Positions 34,612 to 44,512 of a DNA stretch of 64,000 nt are shown here, in pieces; position 1 is the first letter of the stretch, and each line of letters starts with the position of its first letter. Source of the DNA: Hoeflea algicola (GTDB lineage: Bacteria; Pseudomonadota; Alphaproteobacteria; Rhizobiales; Rhizobiaceae). Under the pieces are notes generated by a model that was not told the origin of the DNA, searched no databases, and saw nothing but the letters and a program-made list of their open reading frames with translations. The DNA is taken from the NCBI RefSeq assembly GCF_026619415.1, contig NZ_JAOVZR010000001.1:4262501-4326500 (forward strand). Direction: 5' to 3'. Made by a program: the position numbers and the translations under genes.

Positions 34612-35004
34612 GGTATTGGCGTACGACTGGCCTTTTGGCCGGGCTGGCCGGCCGATTACCATGCAGGGCCGGTCGCCCACAGCCATGTCTGGATGACCCC
34701 TCTTTCCATATCCTTTGTGTAATCGGGTCACGGATTGCAGGACTCTACGCCAGCGTAAGGCTCGGCCGAAACTGGTTCACGTATCGTGAATCAGGCACGC
34801 TCGGACGGAGACGTTTCCGCTTCGATCATATTCCGGCGGCCCATCCGAGTATCGAAACGGCTTCTCCGCCTGCGGCAGCGGTGCCGAGAACCTGACAAAA
34901 GGTATCACGGCACGTCATTTTCCACGCAGTGTTGGCGACAGCGGTGGACCGGATCGTTGCAGCAGTTATACAAGTGAAAAATATCAAATCACTGGAGTGC
35001 TGAC
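34612..35004. other. Gene-free stretch with a 6-3-6 palindrome upstream of udh
   Basis: No gene is seen in these 393 bases. The palindrome ttcacg-tat-cgtgaa at 34776-34790 could be an operator for udh, although it lies about 215 bases before the start codon. A GGAG ribosome site precedes the udh ATG. Confidence 0.4.
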
Positions 35005-35844
35005 ATGAAGAAACTCGTTCTTACCGGTGCCGCCGGCCGCCTTGGTTCATATTTGCGGGAACCATTGAGCAAGCTTTGCGATGAACTGGTTTCGACAGAT
35101 CTGGCCGAGGATATTGGCAAGACCTATCCCGGCGAAACCTATGTGAAAGCGAATCTGGAGGATCTCGACGCCATGGTCGCGGTGCTCGAGGGCGCCGACA
35201 TGGTAGTCCATTTCGGCGCCATTGGCGACGAAGCCCCGTTTGAAACGCTGCTCGGCCCGAACTTCATCGGCGCCTACAACGTCTGGGAGGCAGCCCATCG
35301 CAACGGCCTGCGCCGGGTGGTCTACGCCTCCTCGATCCATGCTGTCGGCATGCACAAGAAGACTGATTTTATCGGCATCGACGCACCGCACAAGCCGGAT
35401 ACCTTTTATGGCCTGGCCAAGTGCTTTGCCGAGGATCTGGCGAGCCTTTACTGGGACAAGCGCGGGCTGGAATCGGTCTGCATGCGGATTCTCTCCTGCG
35501 CCCAGGTCACAAATCCCCGCGCGGTAGGCACCTGGCTCAGCTACGATGACCTGATCCAACTGGTGGAGCGTGCCATCGATACGCCCGTCACCGGCTTTTC
35601 AATTGTCTATGGCGTGTCCAACAACGACCGCGCCCCGGTGGACAATGCCAAGGCCAACCATCTTGGCTATCACCCCAAGGACAATGCCGAACAGTTCGCC
35701 AAGGAAATCTATGCTGAAGCCGGTCCGCTCGATCCGCAAGACCCCGGCAACATGCATCACGGTGGCCCGTTCGCAGCGGTTGAACTGGGCAACAGTGGTG
35801 TGGCGTTCCTGAATCTCAACGAAGACGACACGGCCAAGAGCTGA
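35005..35844 (+). CDS. udh: Uronate dehydrogenase-like NAD-dependent epimerase/dehydratase family protein
   Basis: Extended-SDR enzyme of 279 residues. TGAAGRLG is the NAD motif (8-15); VVYASSIHAVG and the YGLAKCFAEDLA segment give the Ser-Tyr-Lys catalytic set. The order HFGAIGDEAPFETLL, NFIGAYNVWEAA, R-I-L-S-C and YHPKDNAE closely follows Agrobacterium uronate dehydrogenase, which oxidises glucuronate or galacturonate to the aldaro-lactone. It is slightly longer at the C-terminus. It stands alone between the hydroxylase operon and the convergent glp operon. Other aldose 1-dehydrogenase activity remains possible. Confidence 0.8.
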   Translation: MKKLVLTGAAGRLGSYLREPLSKLCDELVSTDLAEDIGKTYPGETYVKANLEDLDAMVAVLEGADMVVHFGAIGDEAPFETLLGPNFIGAYNVWEAAHRNGLRRVVYASSIHAVGMHKKTDFIGIDAPHKPDTFYGLAKCFAEDLASLYWDKRGLESVCMRILSCAQVTNPRAVGTWLSYDDLIQLVERAIDTPVTGFSIVYGVSNNDRAPVDNAKANHLGYHPKDNAEQFAKEIYAEAGPLDPQDPGNMHHGGPFAAVELGNSGVAFLNLNEDDTAKS

Positions 35845-35899
35845 CCCGCGTGCGAAGCTGATAGGCTGCAGCACCTGGGGACAGCATTCCCCAACAACA

Positions 35900-35923
35900 G
35901 ATCGGGGCCCGAAGGCCCCGATC
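35900..35923. terminator. Bidirectional hairpin between udh and glpV
   Basis: A perfect 10-bp stem (gatcggggcc / ggccccgatc) with a CGAA loop lies between two convergent genes. The T-runs are weak on both sides, so termination is inferred mainly from position and stem strength. Confidence 0.65.
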
Positions 35924-35957
35924 GTAATTCTGTCGGTTCGGCGTCAGCCGACCAGAC

Positions 35958-37679
35958 TTACTGCCAGCTCTTGACCAGTTCGTCGTAGTTGACGGTCAAC
36001 GGCTGTTCTTTTTCGTTTTCGATCTTGAGCTGCGGAGCGAGGTTGCCCTTCGAGACGGCATCCGCATTCCAGTATTCAAGATCATGCTCTTCGGCGAGCT
36101 TCGGACCGATGTCGCCCTGAACGCCGGAGCGTTCGATGCGGGCCATCACCTTTTCCTGCTCTTCGCACAGCGAATCCATGGCTGCCTGGGCAGTCTTGGC
36201 GCCCGAAGAAGCGTCACCGATTGCCTGCCACCAGAGCTGAGCCAGCTTCGGATAGTCAGGAACGTTGGTGCCCGTCGGCGACCATTGCACGCGGGCCGGC
36301 GAGCGATAGAACTCGATCAGACCGCCGAGCTTCGGAGCACGCTCGGTGAAGCTCTTGTCCTGGATGGTCGATTCGCGCGTCAGCGTCAGACCGACATGGC
36401 TCTTCTTCACGTCGACCGTCTTTGACGTCACGAACTGCGCGTAGAGCCATGCGGCCTTGGCGCGATCGTCAGGGGTGGACTTCATCAGCGTCCAGGATCC
36501 CACGTCCTGATAGCCGAGTTTCATGCCGTCCTTCCAGTAGACGCCATGGGGGCTCGGAGCGAAGCGCCATTTCGGCGTTCCGTCCTCGTTGACGACAGGC
36601 AGGCCTTCCTTGACCATGTCAGCGGTAAACGCGGTGTACATGAACATCTGCTGGGCAATCTCTCCCTGGGCCGGAACCGGACCCGATTCAGAGAAGGTCA
36701 TGCCTTCCGCCGCTGCTGGCGCATAGGCCTTGATCCAGTCGAGATATTTCTGGATCGAGTAGACTGCTGCGGGGCCGTTGGTGTCACCACCGCGTGCAAC
36801 GCAAGAACCTACCGGACGGGAGTTCTCGTCAACCTTGATCCCCCATTCATCAACCGGCAGGCCGTTCGGCAGGCCCTTGTCGCCGTTGCCGGCCATCGAC
36901 AGCCAGGCATCGGTGAAGCGCCAGCCGAGCGACGGGTCCTTCTTGCCGTAGTCCATGTGGCCATAGACTTTCTTGCCATCGATTTCGCGGCCGGTGAAGA
37001 ATTCGGCAATGTCCTCATAAGCCGACCAGTTCACCGGCACGCCGAGGTCGTAGCCATACTTCGCTTTGAAGTCTGCCTTGTTCTTCTCGTCGTTGAACCA
37101 GTCATACCGGAACCAGTAGAGGTTGGCGAACTGCTGGTCGGGCAGCTGGTAGAGATCGCCGTCCGGCGCAGTGGTGAAGCTCAGCCCGATGAAATCGTCA
37201 AGATCGAGCATCGGATTGGTGACATCCTTGCCCTCATTGGCCATCCACTTGGTCAGGCTGCGGGCCTGCTGATAGCGCCAGTGGGTGCCGATCAGGTCGG
37301 AGTCATTGACGTAGGCATCGTAGATGTTCTCGCCAGTCTGCATCTGGGTCTGCAGTTTCTCCACCACATCGCCTTCGCCGATGAGGTCATGCGTGACCTT
37401 GATGCCGGTGATCGCGGTAAATGCGGCCGCCAGCGTCTTTGATTCATATTCATGCGTGGTCAGCGTTTCGGAGGCGACCTTGATTTCCATGCCGGCAAAA
37501 GGCTTTGCGGCATCGACAAACCACTGCATTTCCTTTTCCTGGTCAGCGCGCGAGAGCGTCGACAGATCGCCGATCTCTGCATCGAGGAAGCTCTTGGCCT
37601 CGTCCATGCCCGCTTGCGCGGCACCTGCGCTGAACACCAGCGCCATAGCCACTGTTGAAAGTAGAAGATGTTTCCGCAT
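35958..37679 (-). CDS. glpV: Glycerol ABC transporter substrate-binding protein GlpV
   Basis: Periplasmic receptor of 573 residues, much longer than usual sugar receptors and the right size for GlpV. A Sec signal peptide covers residues 1-23 (KHLLLSTVAMALVFSAGAAQA, cleaved after AQA). It is the last gene of the minus-strand operon glpS-glpT-glpP-glpQ-glpU-glpV, the order known from Rhizobium leguminosarum and Sinorhizobium glycerol uptake. The start at 37679 has GGAGGAAA upstream. It is preceded by a 63-base gap after glpU. Confidence 0.9.
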   Translation of the reverse strand: MRKHLLLSTVAMALVFSAGAAQAGMDEAKSFLDAEIGDLSTLSRADQEKEMQWFVDAAKPFAGMEIKVASETLTTHEYESKTLAAAFTAITGIKVTHDLIGEGDVVEKLQTQMQTGENIYDAYVNDSDLIGTHWRYQQARSLTKWMANEGKDVTNPMLDLDDFIGLSFTTAPDGDLYQLPDQQFANLYWFRYDWFNDEKNKADFKAKYGYDLGVPVNWSAYEDIAEFFTGREIDGKKVYGHMDYGKKDPSLGWRFTDAWLSMAGNGDKGLPNGLPVDEWGIKVDENSRPVGSCVARGGDTNGPAAVYSIQKYLDWIKAYAPAAAEGMTFSESGPVPAQGEIAQQMFMYTAFTADMVKEGLPVVNEDGTPKWRFAPSPHGVYWKDGMKLGYQDVGSWTLMKSTPDDRAKAAWLYAQFVTSKTVDVKKSHVGLTLTRESTIQDKSFTERAPKLGGLIEFYRSPARVQWSPTGTNVPDYPKLAQLWWQAIGDASSGAKTAQAAMDSLCEEQEKVMARIERSGVQGDIGPKLAEEHDLEYWNADAVSKGNLAPQLKIENEKEQPLTVNYDELVKSWQ

Positions 37680-37742
37680 TGCAGTTTCCTCCCGACTTGC
37701 GAAAACGGAAACGGCGGTATTGCCGCTTCCGGTATTCAAACC

Positions 37743-38024
37743 CTAGACCCAGCGGAACACGCCGATGGCGTAGACCACGGAAAGGGCAAGAGCCCACCAG
37801 AGGTTCGGACCAACCAGTCCGAGCCAGGCAAGATTGATGAACGCCGAACCCAGCAGCGAGACGAACAGACGGTCACCCCGCGTTGTTTCAAAGCGCAGGA
37901 TTCCGACCCGCGGCGAGCCGCCGGGCACATAATGCTCCCACACGCCCATGCCGACGAGCAGCATAAAGATGACGATGAAGAAGGTTGCCGTTGGCCCGGT
38001 CCAGGCCATCCAGGAAAGATCCAT
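37743..38024 (-). CDS. glpU: Small membrane protein GlpU (DUF2160)
   Basis: A 93-residue protein with three predicted membrane helices (about 10-30, 55-72 and 74-92). The family occurs almost only inside glycerol ABC operons of Rhizobiales, and its presence is the best single marker for this operon's identity. Function is not established; a role in assembling or stabilising the transporter is plausible. Confidence 0.88.
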   Translation of the reverse strand: MDLSWMAWTGPTATFFIVIFMLLVGMGVWEHYVPGGSPRVGILRFETTRGDRLFVSLLGSAFINLAWLGLVGPNLWWALALSVVYAIGVFRWV

Positions 38025-38036
38025 AGCGTAGCCTCC

Positions 38037-38927
38037 TCAGACCCGGCCCAGGGCAAAGCCCTTGGCGATGTAGTTGCGGACAAACCAGATCACCAGCGCG
38101 CCCGGAATGATGGTCAGCACACCGGCTGCGGCCAAAACTCCCCAGTCCATTCCCGAGGCCGAAACCGTGCGGGTCATGGTGGCTGCGATCGGCTTGGCGT
38201 CGGTGACAGTCAGCGTACGGGCGATCAGCAATTCGACCCATGAGAACATGAAGCAGAAGAACGCGGCCACGCCGATCCCGCTCGCAATCAGCGGCATGAA
38301 AATCTTGACGAAGAATTTCGGGAACGAGTAGCCGTCGATATAGGCGGTCTCGTCGATTTCCTTGGGCACGCCCGACATGAAGCCTTCTAGGATCCAGATC
38401 GCCAGCGGTACGTTGAACAGGCAGTGGGCGATGGCCACGGCGATATGGGTGTCGATCAGCCCGAAGGCGGAATAGAGCTGGAAAAACGGCAACGCGAACA
38501 CCGCCGGCGGTGCCATCCGGTTGGTCAAAAGCCAGAAGAACAGGTGTTTGTCGCCCAGGAATCGGTAGCGTGAAAACGCATAGGCTGCCGGAAGCGCGAC
38601 CGCCACTGAGATCACCATGTTCATCACCACATAGATGATCGAGTTGATGTAGCCATTGTACCAGGCCGGATCGGTGAAGATGACGGTGTAATTGGCAATC
38701 GTCGGATTGCGCGGCCACAGCGAGAACGCGCCGAGGATCTCGGTGTTGGTCTTGAAGCTCATGTTCATGAGCCAGTAGATCGGCAACATCAGAAGGAAGA
38801 TGTAGATCACCGGGACCAGGAAGGAGAAGCGCGCGATCGCGTTGGAGCGCCGTGTCCGCCGCGCCATTGCAGCCGTGGCGTCGTCGGTCGTCAGTGAGGT
38901 GGGGGCGGTGTTTTCGGTATGGCTCAT
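38037..38927 (-). CDS. glpQ: Glycerol ABC transporter permease GlpQ
   Basis: MalG-type inner-membrane permease of 296 residues with six predicted helices. The EAA loop is seen as EIDETAYIDGYSFPKFFVKIFMPLI (in pieces). The N-terminus is longer than average, with a cytoplasmic, charged stretch before helix 1. The ATG at 38927 is chosen over 38954, which would overlap glpP by 14 bases. It is followed by glpU after 12 bases. Confidence 0.9.
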   Translation of the reverse strand: MSHTENTAPTSLTTDDATAAMARRTRRSNAIARFSFLVPVIYIFLLMLPIYWLMNMSFKTNTEILGAFSLWPRNPTIANYTVIFTDPAWYNGYINSIIYVVMNMVISVAVALPAAYAFSRYRFLGDKHLFFWLLTNRMAPPAVFALPFFQLYSAFGLIDTHIAVAIAHCLFNVPLAIWILEGFMSGVPKEIDETAYIDGYSFPKFFVKIFMPLIASGIGVAAFFCFMFSWVELLIARTLTVTDAKPIAATMTRTVSASGMDWGVLAAAGVLTIIPGALVIWFVRNYIAKGFALGRV

Positions 38928-38940
38928 AGTGCGCTTTCCC

Positions 38941-39807
<867 letters not shown>

Positions 39808-39808
39808 C

Positions 39809-40879
39809 TCAGCCTCCCAGCTTTACGCGCCAGTCGTCGGCGTAAATGTTGATACCAGTGGAATCGAAGGTGACGTGCGGATCGGCGGGCACGGACGAAT
39901 TCTCGTCAAGCACGATGGCCAGTTCATGGCCCTCGATCATGGCGCGGACGATCTTGTGCCGCCCGATGTCCTCGATCGCGCGGACGCTGACTGGCATGCC
40001 AGTGGCGCCGAGGCGTATATATTCGGGCCGGATGCCGAGCTCGGTGCGCTTGCCGTCTGTCCGGCTTGCAGCCCCCGGCAGCACAATTGATTGCTCGCCC
40101 AGTTGGGCCCGCGCGCCATCGAGTGCGACCGGCAGCACATTCATGCCCGGCGAGCCGATGAAGTAGCCGACAAAGGTGTGGCTCGGGCGTTCGAACAATT
40201 CCTGCGGCGTGCCGATCTGGACTATTTCGCCGCCATACATCACCACCACCTTGTCGGCGAAGGTCAGTGCCTCGGTCTGATCGTGTGTGACATAGACCAT
40301 GGTGTGGCCGAAGCGGCGATGCAACAGTTTGAGCTGCGAGCGCAATTGCCATTTCATATGCGGATCGATCACCGTCAGCGGCTCGTCAAACAGGATGGCG
40401 TTGACATCGGCGCGCACCAGGCCGCGACCGAGCGAGATCTTCTGCTTGAGATCTGCCGTCAGGCCGCGGGCCTTCCGATTGGCGATGTCGACAAGATCGA
40501 TCATCTCCAGCACTTCAGACACGCGGGCCTGGACATCGGCTTCGGCCATGCCGCGATTCCTGAGCGGAAAGGCCAGATTGTCGGCCACACTCATGGTGTC
40601 GTAGACGACAGGGAACTGGAATACCTGGGCGATGTTGCGTTCTTCCGGCTGCAGCCCGGTGACGTCCTTGCCATCAAACAGGATCTTGCCTTCGGACGGT
40701 GTCAGCAGCCCCGAAATGATGTTGAGCAGCGTGGTCTTGCCGCAGCCCGAGGGCCCGAGCAAAGCGTAGGCCCCGCCATCATCCCAGGAGTGATGCACCT
40801 CACGCAGGGCATAGTCTTCGTCGCGGGACGGATTTGCCATGTAGGCATGGCGGATATGGTCGAGGTCGATGCGAGCCAT
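39809..40879 (-). CDS. glpT: Glycerol ABC transporter ATP-binding protein GlpT
   Basis: CUT1-type ATPase of 356 residues. Walker A is GPSGCGKTT (42-50). The Walker B region reads AILFDEPLTVIDP, a variant of the usual L-L-D-E-P-L-S-N-L-D, and the signature region is LKQKISLGRGLVRA in place of LSGGQ, a marked change. The C-terminal TOBE region is present. It pairs with GlpS. A normal Walker A with a degenerate signature suggests the two ATPases form an asymmetric pair. Confidence 0.9.
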   Translation of the reverse strand: MARIDLDHIRHAYMANPSRDEDYALREVHHSWDDGGAYALLGPSGCGKTTLLNIISGLLTPSEGKILFDGKDVTGLQPEERNIAQVFQFPVVYDTMSVADNLAFPLRNRGMAEADVQARVSEVLEMIDLVDIANRKARGLTADLKQKISLGRGLVRADVNAILFDEPLTVIDPHMKWQLRSQLKLLHRRFGHTMVYVTHDQTEALTFADKVVVMYGGEIVQIGTPQELFERPSHTFVGYFIGSPGMNVLPVALDGARAQLGEQSIVLPGAASRTDGKRTELGIRPEYIRLGATGMPVSVRAIEDIGRHKIVRAMIEGHELAIVLDENSSVPADPHVTFDSTGINIYADDWRVKLGG

Positions 40880-40888
40880 GGTTTTTCC

Positions 40889-41965
40889 TCATGCCCCTGA
40901 CGGTTGGGCGCGAACCGTGCGTCCGTCGCGATCGAACACCAGCAGGTATCGCGTGTCGAGGTGCATTTCCAGCATCGTGCCGGCTTCAATGTCGTGAATG
41001 CCCTTGACCAGCATCACCCATCGCCTGCCTTCGTGAATGAGATGGATATAGCTTTCCGACCCGGTGATTTCGGTAACCCGCACCTCGGCCGAAAGCGGCG
41101 TCGTGCCGGCTTCGGCCGTAAGTGACAGATTGTGCGGGCGGAAGCCCAAAGTGCAGGGGCCGTCGGCAAGGTGAGAAAGCGCTGCAGGAACAGGGATGTC
41201 GCGCACGCCCGGCTTGACGAACTTGCCCTGCCTTTTCTCCATCGGCAGAAGGTTCATCGGCGGATCGGAAAAAGTCTGCGCGGTCACCATATCGACGGGG
41301 TTGCGGAACACCTCGACCGTGGAGCCGACCTGGGTGATCCGGCCTTCGCTGAGCGTTGCCGTGTTGCCGCCCAAAAGCAGCGCCTCTGACGGCTCGGTCG
41401 TGGCATAAACGAAAATGGCGCCCGATTCCGAAAAGATCTTCGGCAGTTCGGCGCGCAATTCCTCGCGCAATTTGTAATCGAGATTGGCCAGCGGCTCGTC
41501 GAGCAGCACCAGCCCGGCCTTCTTGACGATGGCGCGTGCCAGCGCGGTGCGCTGCTGCTGTCCGCCCGACAGGTTGAGCGGTGTGCGCTGCAGGTAGGGC
41601 CCGAGCCGCAACAACTCGGCGGCACGGTCGACTTCGCGCTCGATCGTTGCCTTGTCGGCGCCGGAAATCCTGAGCGGCGAGGCGATGTTCTCATACACCG
41701 TCATGGCCGGGTAATTGATGAATTGCTGGTAGACCATCGCGACATTGCGCTTTTGCACAGCCAGGCCGGTCACATCCTGGCCATCGCTCAAAACCCGTCC
41801 GCGCGTCGGACGGTCGAGGCCCGCCATGATCCGCATCAGGCTGGTCTTGCCCGACAAGGTCGGTCCCAAGAGCACGTTCAGCGTACCGCTATCGAGCCGC
41901 AGCGACACATCGGTGACGTGTGCTTCCCCGTTGGAAACCTTGGAGACTTTGTCCAATTCCAGCAT
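40889..41965 (-). CDS. glpS: Glycerol ABC transporter ATP-binding protein GlpS
   Basis: CUT1-type ATPase of 358 residues. Walker A reads GPTLSGKTS (34-42), with T-L-S in place of the usual S-G-C; the signature is canonical (LSGGQQQRTALARA) and Walker B is LVLLDEPLANLD. The switch His region is ATTEPSEALLLG, so the H-loop His is missing. Together with GlpT this gives two complementary, non-identical ATP sites. The ATG at 41965 follows GGGAGGGC. It is the first gene of the glp operon. Confidence 0.9.
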   Translation of the reverse strand: MLELDKVSKVSNGEAHVTDVSLRLDSGTLNVLLGPTLSGKTSLMRIMAGLDRPTRGRVLSDGQDVTGLAVQKRNVAMVYQQFINYPAMTVYENIASPLRISGADKATIEREVDRAAELLRLGPYLQRTPLNLSGGQQQRTALARAIVKKAGLVLLDEPLANLDYKLREELRAELPKIFSESGAIFVYATTEPSEALLLGGNTATLSEGRITQVGSTVEVFRNPVDMVTAQTFSDPPMNLLPMEKRQGKFVKPGVRDIPVPAALSHLADGPCTLGFRPHNLSLTAEAGTTPLSAEVRVTEITGSESYIHLIHEGRRWVMLVKGIHDIEAGTMLEMHLDTRYLLVFDRDGRTVRAQPSGA

Positions 41966-42095
41966 ATAGAAGAAGCCCTCCCAAGCCTTGCCTCCCAGGT
42001 GCGGATCGGTCGCGCCATCAAGGTCGCTACCGGTGCTCGCCGCAGGTGAGCTTACTCCCTGCACTCCCTATTTGATTGAGGATAAAAGGAACCTT

Positions 42096-42124
42096 AACCG
42101 AATGTCAAACGAAAATAAGTGAAA
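42096..42124. promoter_or_regulatory. Candidate DeoR-type (GlpR) operator upstream of glpS
   Basis: Three phased half-sites with consensus AAnYGAAA occur at 42096-42103 (aaccgaat), 42107-42114 (aaacgaaa) and 42117-42124 (aagtgaaa), spaced 11 and 10 bases. DeoR-family regulators such as GlpR bind tandem sites of this kind. It is about 130 bases upstream of glpS. The rest of the 583-base stretch 41966-42548 holds no gene that I can see. Confidence 0.5.
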
Positions 42125-42548
42125 CCTGAGCCGGCTTTGAACAACGCCGGATCTGTTGGCTTCTGCTCCTATCCAAAAACAATGCGCCTGCAGCCTCAGG
42201 ATGTGGTGTAATCGGGGCAGATGCAATCCCGCAACGGTGCTGGTGATCTCTCGCCTCGCGCCTTTTTTGCTCAGGGTGCCGCGGCATTTTCGCAAACCCA
42301 TACTGGAAAAATATGCGCCTCAATTTTTGAAGCACCTGGCGGCGATGTGAAGCCCGGAAATCTGGACGTCGGGCAACAATGCGCCGGCGTGTGCCGGCTT
42401 TTGCATAAGTGTTGCGGAAATTTTCCAATTTGCTCGGATCGATAAAAGGCTGAACCGTTATCCAGTCGGCGTACGGCGCATGGAACTGCTGGCAGGTCGC
42501 CGTGTTGCAGCAGTCTTCGGTTGCGAGAACAGTTGCTGAATTGAGCGA

Positions 42549-43094
42549 TCAATAAGACGGCGGAGAAATCGCGCTGATGACCTCGGCGGTAGTCTTGCCG
42601 ACATTGCGGAAGCGATGTAATTCGCGACTGTCAAAATAGTAACCGTCACCCTTGTGCAGCACCCGGCACTGATTTCCCACCGTCAGCTCGATTGCGCCCG
42701 AGACAACGCAGCCCGCCTCCTGAGCGACATGTGACAGGAGTTCGCCGCTATCGGCTCCGACCGCATAGGTTTCTCTGAGGAACTGGAAGGCGCGATAGGG
42801 ATGATTAAGCCCGATCAGGCGATAGGAAATCGTCTCGGGGTTGCCGATCTCGGGTGTGTCATCGGCGGGATAGAACGGGCTGCCGCTGCCTTCGGTCAAA
42901 CCTCCGAGAAATTCCGACAAGCGGCTGCCGAGCGCATCGAGCACCGCTTGCAGTGTATCAACGGTGGGGCTGATGCGATCTCGCTCGATCAGCGAGATCG
43001 TGGTGTGCGAGATGCCCGAGCGTTGAGCGAGGTCGCGCATGCTCAGGTGGCGCCGCAGCCGAAGCGCCTTCAAATTGGTTCCGATTTTGGCCAT
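42549..43094 (-). CDS. XRE family regulator with C-terminal cupin domain
   Basis: Regulator of 181 residues. The N-terminal XRE HTH (about 8-60) contains SMRDLAQRSGISHTTISLIERDRISPTVDTLQAVLDAL (in pieces); the C-terminal cupin_2 (about 100-178) has HVAQEAGCVVSGAIELTVG and GDGYYFDSRELHRFRN, with metal-binding His positions kept. This is the PuuR-like architecture. It is divergent from the TRAP/HisD-like operon starting at 43304 and is its probable regulator, sensing the imported compound or a metabolite. Confidence 0.9.
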   Translation of the reverse strand: MAKIGTNLKALRLRRHLSMRDLAQRSGISHTTISLIERDRISPTVDTLQAVLDALGSRLSEFLGGLTEGSGSPFYPADDTPEIGNPETISYRLIGLNHPYRAFQFLRETYAVGADSGELLSHVAQEAGCVVSGAIELTVGNQCRVLHKGDGYYFDSRELHRFRNVGKTTAEVISAISPPSY

Positions 43095-43303
43095 TATACT
43101 ATCCAGAAGATGCGTACTATGGGGGTAGTGCTATCACTGGTAGCCATCGGCTGTAAAGTATATGCAACACCAAGGGGGCAGAGGGTTCCTTCCCCTCTCT
43201 GATCAAAATATACAATGAACGGAAGAGGAGGTAGGTGCATGTTTTGCAGCACTGCCTAATGGTTCCTCCTTGATCTGTTTCAATCACGTAATGGGAGGCG
43301 AGG

Positions 43304-44344
43304 ATGATCGTCAGACAGAAACAAACCGTACGCCGCACGCTTTTGGCAATGGGCGTCGCCGGGCTTTCGCTCGTGCCGGCAGCAGCCAACGCCGCCGAGA
43401 TTTCCCTCCAGATCGGGACGATCGAATCCCCGACCGGAGCCAACTCTTTGGGCTGGCAAGCGTTCGAGCAGTATGTCGAGGCCGCCAGTGGTGGCGATAT
43501 TGATGTCGAACTGCTGCACTCCGGCCAGTTGGGCGACACCGAAAAGCTGCTCGAGGGCGCGATGATCGGCATCAACAAGATGGTGCAGGGCGACGAGACC
43601 CTGACAGGTGCCTATGCTCCGATGATGACCTGGTTCACGCCCTATCTGTTTGCCGACGAAGTGGTAATGAAGGAATTCTTCGCCAGCGAAACTTTCGCCG
43701 AGATAAACGAGGCAATGGCAGCCGACCTGGGAGTTCGGGCCCTGGCCGCGTCACCCTACGGCTTTTACAATTTCATCAACAAGACCCGTCCGGTGGAAAG
43801 CCTGGAAGACCTCGCTGGTCTCAAGCTGCGCACGTTGCCCAGCAGCGAGATGACGATCCGTGCCTGGGAAGGCTTGGGTGCATCGGCGACCCCGGTATCC
43901 TGGGGTGAAATTTATACCTCGATTCAGACCGGCGTGATCAACGGGCTCGGACATACGATCGGCATCATGGTCGACCAGAAATATTATGAGGTTGCCAAGA
44001 ATGTAACGCTGGATAACAGCTTCGGCGTTGTCAATTTCTACCTCGTCAACGAGGCATTCTGGCAGGGACTCGACGACCAGCAGCGCGCCACCCTGAAGCG
44101 CGGCGCACAGATCGGCGCGGCGACCGAGTTCGGTGTTGCAGCCTACCGTAACCGTGTCGAGGGGCTGCAGACTCTGGAAGAGAACGGCGTTGATATCCGT
44201 CCGATTTCCGATGTCGAGCGCGAACGGCTGCGTGAAGCAGCGCAGGAAAGTGTTCTGCCGTGGCTGAAGGAACAGGTCGATCCGGCGCTGGTTGAAAAGG
44301 TCTTTGCCGAGGTCAAGGCGATCGAAGCTCGACTGAACCGCTGA
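43304..44344 (+). CDS. dctP: TRAP transporter substrate-binding protein DctP
   Basis: Periplasmic receptor of 346 residues. The Sec signal peptide is at 1-31 (LLAMGVAGLSLVPAAANA, cleaved before AEI). Family segments include INKTRPVESLEDLAGLKLRTLPS, PVSWGEIYTSIQTGVINGLGH and DQKYYEVAKNVTLDNS. The ATG follows GGGAGGCGAG. It heads a four-gene operon with DctQ, DctM and a HisD-family dehydrogenase, an arrangement seen for uptake of 2,3-dihydroxypropane-1-sulfonate (HpsKLM). That ligand is inference. Confidence 0.92.
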   Translation: MIVRQKQTVRRTLLAMGVAGLSLVPAAANAAEISLQIGTIESPTGANSLGWQAFEQYVEAASGGDIDVELLHSGQLGDTEKLLEGAMIGINKMVQGDETLTGAYAPMMTWFTPYLFADEVVMKEFFASETFAEINEAMAADLGVRALAASPYGFYNFINKTRPVESLEDLAGLKLRTLPSSEMTIRAWEGLGASATPVSWGEIYTSIQTGVINGLGHTIGIMVDQKYYEVAKNVTLDNSFGVVNFYLVNEAFWQGLDDQQRATLKRGAQIGAATEFGVAAYRNRVEGLQTLEENGVDIRPISDVERERLREAAQESVLPWLKEQVDPALVEKVFAEVKAIEARLNR

Positions 44345-44347
44345 GCC

Positions 44348-44398
44348 AATGCATGGCGCGTTCAGATTGGTTGATCTGAACGACAACGCACATGCATT
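44348..44398 (+). repeat. Nested intercistronic hairpin between dctP and dctQ
   Basis: An outer stem (aatgcatg 44348-44355 / catgcatt 44391-44398) encloses an inner 9-bp stem (cgttcagat 44359-44367 / atctgaacg 44374-44382, 6-base loop). It lies right after the dctP stop with no T-run and probably stabilises the receptor mRNA. Confidence 0.6.
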
Positions 44399-44512
44399 CA
44401 TTCAAGCTGTTGCAGCGTCCCTTGCGCATCCTGCTGGATGTGTGGGTTAGTCTTGACGGAGCCGGCCCAGTGCCGGCTTCGCCATTCCCAAGAGACACGA
44501 CAGGAGATCTGG

